Origin: Parasulfuritortus sp036391875
GTDB taxonomy: Bacteria > Pseudomonadota > Gammaproteobacteria > Burkholderiales > Thiobacillaceae
DNA: 12,227 nucleotides
Assembly (NCBI GenBank): GCA_036391875.1
Contig: DASVZA010000006.1
Location: 1-12,227 of the forward strand
Direction: 5' to 3'
Shown here: positions 7,542 through 12,227 of the stretch, in pieces
How the letters are laid out: each line of letters starts with the position of its first letter
How positions within the stretch are numbered: the first letter of the stretch is position 1
The notes under the pieces: model-generated
Seen by the model: only the letters and a program-made list of their open reading frames with translations
Told to the model about the DNA's origin: nothing
Database searches by the model: none
Program-made: the position numbers and the translations under genes

Positions 7542-9170
7542 TCAGACCCTGAACTGCTGGACCAGGGCCTGAAGCTGGCTGGCGGCCTGGCTGACCTCCT
7601 GGGTGGCGCGGTCCATGCTGTGCACGTTCGCGGTATTGCGCTCGGTGAGCGTGGAGATCTTCTCCATGGATACCGCCGTGCTGGTGCTGGCCGTCTTCTG
7701 CTCCTGGGTCGCCTCGGCGATGTGCCGCGCCAAGCGGTCGACCTCTTCGGCGGATTCCAGGATGGCGCCCAGCACTTCGCGCGTGCGCTCGGTGTAGCGC
7801 GCGCCTTCCTGCACTTCGCCGGTGACCCGCTCCATGGCCTGCACCGCCTCGTCGGTCTTGCTCTCGACCACGGCAACCGTCTCGGAAATCGACAGGGTGC
7901 TCGAGGCGGTCCGCTCGGCCAGCTTGCGCACCTCGTCGGCCACCACGGCGAAGCCGCGGCCCTGCTCGCCGGCCCGGGCCGCCTCGATGGCGGCGTTGAG
8001 GGCCAACAGGTTGGTCTGGTCGGCGATCTCCCGGATCACCTGGGTCACCTCGGAGATGCGCTGGATCTGCTCGCTCAGGGCCGAGATCACCGAACTGGAA
8101 TCGTGCACGCTGCTGACGATGCGCCGCGAAGTCTCGCTGCCCTTGGTCATGTTGTCGTAGCCGTCGGTGGTCACTTCCTTGGTCCGCTGGGAGGCGCCCA
8201 CCACCGAATCCGCGCCGTTGGCCACCTCGCCGATGGCCACGGTCATCTCTTCCAGCGCGGCGCTGATCTGCATGATCTGGTCCGACTCCTGGTCCGCCTG
8301 GGCGCTGACCTCATGGGCCGACCGGGTCAATTGCGAGGTCGCCCCCGCCACCAGGCCGGAGGCCTCGGTCACCTGGCGGATCAGGCCGGAGAGCTTGGCC
8401 AGCATGTCCTGCAGGGCGCGCAGCAGCTCGCCCATTTCGCCGCCGCCGCTAACCTCGACGCGCGAAGTCAGGTCGCCCTGGGCGATCAGATTGGCCACGC
8501 GCACCGCCTGGCCAAGCGGCTTGGTGATGCTCTTGGTGATGGCGAAGGCCACCACGCCGCCCAGCAGGACGGCGACCACGCCCAGCACCACCATGGTGAC
8601 CAGCGCGGTGTGGTAGGCCCGCGTCGCCTGGGCCGCCGAGGCGGCCGACTTCTGCTCCAGGAACTTGAGCATGTCTTCCATCTTGGCCACCAGATCGAGC
8701 TGCTTGGGCCGCACCAGATTCCGCACGCTGGCCTGTGCCCCGGCATTGTCGCCAGCCAGGACCGCATCCATCACCTGGGACTGGGCATCGGCCATCGCCG
8801 CTTCCGCGGCACCGATCTGCTTCAGGTGGTCCTGGTCCTCCGCATCGGTCGCCATCTTGGCCAGTGCATCGCTGGCGACCTGGTATTTCTTGCGCGCCGC
8901 ATGCATCTGCTTGAGCTCGCCCTTCATGAACGACAGGTCATCCTGCATGACCACGTCGCGCAGGGCGACGGCCTGGAAGCGCACAGCGTCGCGCATGGTG
9001 TTGACCAGGGTGACCCGGGCGAAGTCCTCGTTGACGATGGTATCCAGGTTGCCCTGCAGGACGGCCATGCGGCTCAAACCGATCAGAATCACCAAGACCA
9101 GCAAAACCAGCACGACCGCGAATCCCAGCATGAGCCGGGCTCCGACCCTGAGATTGGCGATAGCACCCAT
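7542..9170 (-). CDS. Methyl-accepting chemotaxis protein (4HB-like sensor)
   Basis: An inner-membrane chemoreceptor of 542 residues that signals through CheA/CheW. Order: TM1 (about 13-33), a helical periplasmic sensor of the 4HB type (34-186), TM2 (187-211), HAMP (209-263, with the KPL proline-containing turn), and the cytoplasmic signalling coiled coil. The conserved hairpin tip is QTNLLALNAAIEAARAGEQG (385-404), followed by GFAVVADEVRKLAERT. Glu/Gln pairs on the flanking helices could be methylation sites. There is no C-terminal CheR-tethering pentapeptide; the protein ends QQFRV. The start is supported by AGGAGA (9176-9181) 5 bases upstream of the ATG and by the usual MCP N-terminus before TM1. 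It lies 84 bases downstream of the secreted Cache gene, with an intrinsic terminator between them. The ligand cannot be told from sequence. Confidence 0.96.
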   Translation of the reverse strand: MGAIANLRVGARLMLGFAVVLVLLVLVILIGLSRMAVLQGNLDTIVNEDFARVTLVNTMRDAVRFQAVALRDVVMQDDLSFMKGELKQMHAARKKYQVASDALAKMATDAEDQDHLKQIGAAEAAMADAQSQVMDAVLAGDNAGAQASVRNLVRPKQLDLVAKMEDMLKFLEQKSAASAAQATRAYHTALVTMVVLGVVAVLLGGVVAFAITKSITKPLGQAVRVANLIAQGDLTSRVEVSGGGEMGELLRALQDMLAKLSGLIRQVTEASGLVAGATSQLTRSAHEVSAQADQESDQIMQISAALEEMTVAIGEVANGADSVVGASQRTKEVTTDGYDNMTKGSETSRRIVSSVHDSSSVISALSEQIQRISEVTQVIREIADQTNLLALNAAIEAARAGEQGRGFAVVADEVRKLAERTASSTLSISETVAVVESKTDEAVQAMERVTGEVQEGARYTERTREVLGAILESAEEVDRLARHIAEATQEQKTASTSTAVSMEKISTLTERNTANVHSMDRATQEVSQAASQLQALVQQFRV

Positions 9171-9202
9171 TGCGTTCTCCTATTCTTTCTTATCGAGAAA
9201 CG

Positions 9203-9233
9203 AAAACGGCCCGCATCCCTTGGGGAGCGGGCC
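9203..9233 (-). terminator. Intrinsic terminator after the Cache gene
   Basis: Read on the minus strand, GGCCCGC-TCCC pairs with GGGA-GCGGGCC arms (9208-9233, one bulged A, loop of about 4 bases). TTTT (9206-9203) follows at once, then a second T-rich stretch. The hairpin sits about 20 bases past the stop at 9255 and ahead of the chemoreceptor gene. It should end most transcripts from the sigma-28 promoter and lower, or separate, expression of the chemoreceptor. Confidence 0.8.
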
Positions 9234-9254
9234 AATTCACGGCATCGGGCCGAC

Positions 9255-9818
9255 TTACTCGACGGTGACCGCGGAGTGGATGATGCCGATGGGCTTGCCG
9301 CCGTCCAGGACCGGCGCGGAAATCTGCACGCTCTTCACCTGGGTGGTCGGGTCGGGCTTAACCTCGTTGGCGTTGAATACCTCGCCCTTGATGGCGGCCT
9401 TGAACGGCGGGCGGGAGGCATTGTTGAAAAGCAGGGCCTTGTTGCTGGCGGCGACCAGGTTGCCCTTGTCGTCGCGGACGTAGACCTTGCTGACGTTCTT
9501 GTCCTTTTCCCACTGGGCGACCAGCTTGCTGGCCGGCGAAGACAGCAGGCCGACCACCTGCGGGCTGTTGTTCTCCAGTTCGTCCCACTTGGAATTGGTC
9601 ATGCCCGGCAGCTCGCCGCCCTTGGCATTGGCTTCCTTCACGGCCTTGACGATGGTGGGATTGGCGCCCCACTCGACCAGCTTCTTCTTGTAGGTCTCGA
9701 CCTTGGCCTTCACGTTGGCGGGCAGTTCGGCGAAGGCGGACAGGGGAGCCAGCAGGCCGGCGCCGAGAAAACCGGCGATGGCGACAGGCAGAACGACGCG
9801 TTTCAGGGGGTGGAACAT
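9255..9818 (-). CDS. Secreted stand-alone Cache (PDC) domain protein
   Basis: A 187-residue protein with a clear Sec signal peptide: basic start, hydrophobic core, and probable cleavage at AFA-ELP after residue 30. The mature protein is therefore predicted to be periplasmic. A helical segment (31-95) precedes a small Cache/PDC-like fold (about 97-187). Visible Cache features are KVYVRDDKGNLVAAS (111-125) and the final strand pair SVQISAPVLDGG...IGIIHSAVTVE. Cache domains usually bind small ligands as the outer part of chemoreceptors or kinases; here there is no membrane anchor or output domain. The start has GAGGAGA (9828-9834) with a 9-base spacer. A strong sigma-28-type promoter lies upstream, placing the gene in the flagellar/chemotaxis regulon. 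It precedes the chemoreceptor gene on the same strand and may serve as a soluble sensor for it; that role is inference. Confidence 0.88.
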   Translation of the reverse strand: MFHPLKRVVLPVAIAGFLGAGLLAPLSAFAELPANVKAKVETYKKKLVEWGANPTIVKAVKEANAKGGELPGMTNSKWDELENNSPQVVGLLSSPASKLVAQWEKDKNVSKVYVRDDKGNLVAASNKALLFNNASRPPFKAAIKGEVFNANEVKPDPTTQVKSVQISAPVLDGGKPIGIIHSAVTVE

Positions 9819-9873
9819 GATTCTTCATCTCCTCGTGCGAGTATTAACACGGACTAGCAAAGCCATACCCGAA

Positions 9874-9889
9874 AATGGGTAGACCCATT
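9874..9889. repeat. Perfect inverted repeat at the sigma-28 start site
   Basis: AATGGGT-AG-ACCCATT is a perfect palindrome with 7-base arms. It overlaps the downstream end of the -10 box and the expected transcription start. It could be an operator, or a small hairpin at the 5' end of the mRNA. An alternative pairing, TACCC (9866-9870) with GGGTA (9877-9881), is also possible. Confidence 0.45.
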
Positions 9890-9914
9890 ATCGGCCGCAC
9901 GCGAAAAATCTGTA
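9888..9914 (-). promoter_or_regulatory. Sigma-28 (FliA) promoter for the Cache gene
   Basis: On the minus strand the sequence is TACAGATT, 11 bases, GCCGATAA. The FliA consensus is TAAAGTTT-N11-GCCGATAA. The -10 box (9888-9895) matches 8 of 8, the -35 box (9907-9914) matches 6 of 8, and the spacing is exact. The predicted start near 9880 leaves a leader of about 62 bases before the ATG at 9818. The gene it drives is next to a chemoreceptor, as expected for a flagellar-class promoter. Confidence 0.82.
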
Positions 9915-9986
9915 GTTTTTTTAATCAACCGGACGGCTGCGGCCCACTAGCTGCAAGGCCGGGGACCGATCGCCGCGGGCCGGGGT

Positions 9987-11105
9987 TCAGTGCACCTGGC
10001 CGGCCGGCTTGCCGGCGGCCTCGGCCATTCCCTCCGAAAACACACGTACGGTATCCGTCCGACACAGTTCGGCCGCCTTGGCGGCATCGCGAATCAGTGC
10101 CTTGTGCCAGATGTCGCCGCTATGCGCGGCCAACTGGTTGCGGTCGTCGGCGTCGGCGAAGCGCGGGTAGAACATGCGCCGCTTGCCTTCGCGGTCGAAC
10201 CACCAGGCGTTGGTGGCGGCGTATTCGTAGCCGAAGGGCAGGATCGCCGCGCCGAATTCCGCTCCACCCGGCCAGCCTTCCCGACCGGCATCCGCTTCGC
10301 CGGCGATGAAGCCGGCCTCGGCCAGACGCTCGACGAAGCGTGCCGCGTCGCGCAGATGGCAATGGGCCACGTAGAGGTAGTGGCTGCGCTGCAGGGTCCA
10401 GGCCGCGGTGCCCTCCTCGTCCTCCTCCCGCTCCGGCTGCTCGGCCGCCGGCGTGCCCAGGGCGTTGACGTGGAACAGCACCAGGCCGGCGGGATTGGCC
10501 AGCATGGGATGGTTGCGGCCCTCGACGTAGTTCACCACGCTGAAGCCGTAGCGCAGATAGCCGTCGATGCCTCCGCGGATGGCGGGGTCGTCCTGCAGCC
10601 GCTTGTGCAGATCGAACAGGGCCATCAGCCGGTCGGCTGGCACCGGCATGACCAGGCTGAGCAGATGGCCATCCGGGAAGTCGCCGCCGACGGCGTCCTC
10701 CTCGCGGTGCGGGAACACGCGCAGGTTGTAGCGGCGCTCCAGGCCCTCGGCCAATTTGGCCAGCCAGGCGCCGGGGTGGATGTTCTGGATGGTCTGGGCC
10801 AGTTCGGCGAAGCGCTCGGCCGTGACCAGGGTGACGGCCTCGTCGCCGCCGTAGACCAGCTCCAGCGAGGACAGGCCCCCGGCGCAGCGGAACTTGGCCC
10901 GGTGGCCGTCGGCGTCGCGCCATTCGGCCGACCAGCCCTTCTTCTCGTGCTTGAACGATTCGGGCACCAGGTCGCCGAGCAGAAGGCGGTCAGGCAGGTC
11001 GGCGGCCGACTTGACCTCGGCCAGCTTGTCGACCGGTATCGTGACGGGCCGCTGGATCGCCGGCAGGCCGATGAGCTTGGGGAAGGCGGGGGCAGTATTT
11101 TCCAT
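9987..11105 (-). CDS. Uncharacterised soluble protein, 372 residues
   Basis: I do not recognise a family. No signal peptide or membrane segment is visible, so it is probably cytoplasmic. The protein is rich in aromatic and charged residues. It contains a GDLVPESFKHEKKGW stretch (44-58), an acidic linker EREEDEE (225-231) that may separate two domains, a HYLYVAHCHLRDAARFVERL segment (242-261) and an aromatic patch EYAATNAWWFDREGKRRMFY (294-313). The frame has the strong G/C third-position bias of neighbouring genes, supporting it over the open frame opposite. An in-frame TAA lies 21 bases upstream with no other start between, so the ATG at 11105 is the first possible start. No Shine-Dalgarno sequence precedes it, but TATAAT does (11112-11117). 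It is divergent from the ABC ATPase gene; no functional link is evident. Confidence 0.82.
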   Translation of the reverse strand: MENTAPAFPKLIGLPAIQRPVTIPVDKLAEVKSAADLPDRLLLGDLVPESFKHEKKGWSAEWRDADGHRAKFRCAGGLSSLELVYGGDEAVTLVTAERFAELAQTIQNIHPGAWLAKLAEGLERRYNLRVFPHREEDAVGGDFPDGHLLSLVMPVPADRLMALFDLHKRLQDDPAIRGGIDGYLRYGFSVVNYVEGRNHPMLANPAGLVLFHVNALGTPAAEQPEREEDEEGTAAWTLQRSHYLYVAHCHLRDAARFVERLAEAGFIAGEADAGREGWPGGAEFGAAILPFGYEYAATNAWWFDREGKRRMFYPRFADADDRNQLAAHSGDIWHKALIRDAAKAAELCRTDTVRVFSEGMAEAAGKPAGQVH

Positions 11106-11111
11106 GGCGCG

Positions 11112-11117
11112 ATTATA
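11112..11117 (-). promoter_or_regulatory. TATAAT -10 box adjacent to the start codon
   Basis: A perfect sigma-70 -10 hexamer on the minus strand ends 6 bases before the ATG at 11105. The transcription start would fall at or next to the A of the ATG, giving a leaderless mRNA. The hexamer 17 bases upstream (CATGCC) is a poor -35, so the promoter is likely but not proven. Confidence 0.5.
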
Positions 11118-11133
11118 CCCGACCGTTTAGCTC

Positions 11134-11158
11134 GGGCATGCCCTCATGGCGCATGCCC
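11134..11158. repeat. Inverted repeat upstream of the ABC ATPase gene
   Basis: GGGCATGC and GCATGCCC form an 8-base perfect stem around a 9-base loop. The left arm is itself part of the 10-base palindrome GGGCATGCCC (11134-11143). It lies 13 bases before the ATG at 11172, between two divergent genes. It could be an operator for one or both, or a leader hairpin affecting translation. Confidence 0.4.
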
Positions 11159-11171
11159 TATCATTCAGAGC

Positions 11172-11879
<708 letters not shown>

Positions 11880-12227
11880 GCGATGGCTCGGTGGCCTTGC
11901 GGTTTGGTTTGGGGTGGCGGCCTTGGGATACCGGCTTTGGCCGGGGGTGGCCCGGCGGCCAGTTACTTTCTTTGCTCGTGCAAAGAAAGCTAACCAAAGA
12001 AAGCACGCCCCGCTTCACCGCCCTTCGGGTTCCCAATTTTTCCGCCAGCGTTCGGGCGGCTGCGCAACTCGGCCTGCGGCCTCAGGCAGTGCTCGCCGAC
12101 GACCCCCGGCTTCGCCCCGAAATCTCGGCTCCGGCTGAAGGGGAGGGGAAAACCGTTGGTGATGCAATGGGTTGCGAAGTCGTAGTCGGATTGCATGGCA
12201 GAGGGTTTGTTTTTTCTCCCCCTTCTG
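11880..12227. repeat. Probable dispersed non-coding repeat, no convincing gene
   Basis: These 348 bases carry no recognisable protein. They contain a perfect 10-base stem, CTTTCTTTGC-TCGT-GCAAAGAAAG (11966-11989), with a further copy of AAAGAAAGC at 11996-12004, and a smaller hairpin CCGGC-TTTG-GCCGG (11931-11944). A stretch reading like TTACTTTCTTTGCTCGTGC followed by AAAGAAAGC copies resembles, from memory, a repeat scattered through many betaproteobacterial and xanthomonad genomes. Annotation of that repeat often yields spurious proteins containing TFFxRAKK; the matching frame here reads PVTFFARAKKANQRK. Another frame, from ATG 11873, stays open to the window end but has no family features. 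Near the end, GAAGGGGAGGGGAAAACC (12137-12154) is loosely complementary to 12204-12225. Exact element boundaries cannot be set from one copy. Confidence 0.6.
11966..11989. repeat. AAAGAAAG hairpin
   Basis: A perfect inverted repeat with 10-base arms and a TCGT loop, the core of the repeat-like region. It lies about 90 bases past the ABC ATPase stop and could stop transcription or stabilise the 3' end of that mRNA. It lacks a T-run. Confidence 0.75.

Noticed and set aside
9183..9200. A sigma-28 promoter directly upstream of the chemoreceptor
   Set aside because: Only the -10 half (CTCGATAA, 6 of 8) is present; the -35 position falls in the terminator stem and does not match.
7530..9857. A 775-codon plus-strand frame across the chemoreceptor and Cache genes
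   Set aside because: His/Gly/Leu-rich translation without domains; the minus strand holds clear MCP motifs, two good ribosome binding sites, a terminator and a promoter.
9990..11171. A long N-terminal extension of the ABC ATPase
   Set aside because: It is antisense to the 372-residue gene, low-complexity in composition, and the family's N-terminus starts near the ATG at 11172.
12137..12225. An inverted repeat (GAAGGGG... and ...CCCCTTC) as insertion-element ends
   Set aside because: The arms are imperfect purine/pyrimidine runs of low complexity and no transposase or target duplication is visible.

Overview
The window is GC-rich and densely coded, with codons ending mostly in G or C. It has a [NiFe]-hydrogenase maturation operon end, several c-di-GMP proteins, a chemoreceptor and a FliA-type promoter. 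Together these suggest a motile, H2-metabolising betaproteobacterium (Thiobacillus/Sulfuricella/Rhodocyclales-like). That placement is an inference from gene content and sequence style; no marker gene is present.

Layout. (1) 1-1599: the 3' end of hypF overlaps complete hypE, which ends in the catalytic C-terminal cysteine; this looks like the end of a hyp operon. (2) 1608-1862 (-): an unrecognised 84-residue protein, tail to tail with hypE and divergent from the next gene. (3) 1930-7490 (+): two c-di-GMP genes in tandem. The first is an HD-GYP-type protein whose metal-binding His-Asp pair is replaced by Met-Asn. The second is a 1467-residue cytoplasmic protein with four CBS domains, five PAS domains, an intact GGDEF, an intact EAL and a C-terminal CZB-like zinc-binding domain. 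(4) 7542-9818 (-): a transmembrane chemoreceptor and, upstream of it, a secreted stand-alone Cache-domain protein. A very good sigma-28 (FliA) promoter precedes the Cache gene, and an intrinsic terminator lies between the two genes. (5) 9987-11105 (-): an unrecognised 372-residue soluble protein with a TATAAT box so close to its ATG that the mRNA may be leaderless. (6) 11172-11879 (+): a MacB/LolD-type ABC ATPase. (7) 11880-12227: no convincing gene; it looks like a dispersed non-coding repeat with a strong AAAGAAAG hairpin, lying where the partner permease would be expected.

Functionally, regions 3 and 4 form a signalling neighbourhood that would link periplasmic ligand sensing, chemotaxis and c-di-GMP turnover. 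The most notable points are the sigma-28-driven secreted Cache protein beside a chemoreceptor (a possible two-part receptor), the CBS-PAS-GGDEF-EAL-CZB fusion, and the probably non-catalytic HD-GYP protein just upstream of that fusion. I saw no tRNA, rRNA, CRISPR array, transposase or phage gene.
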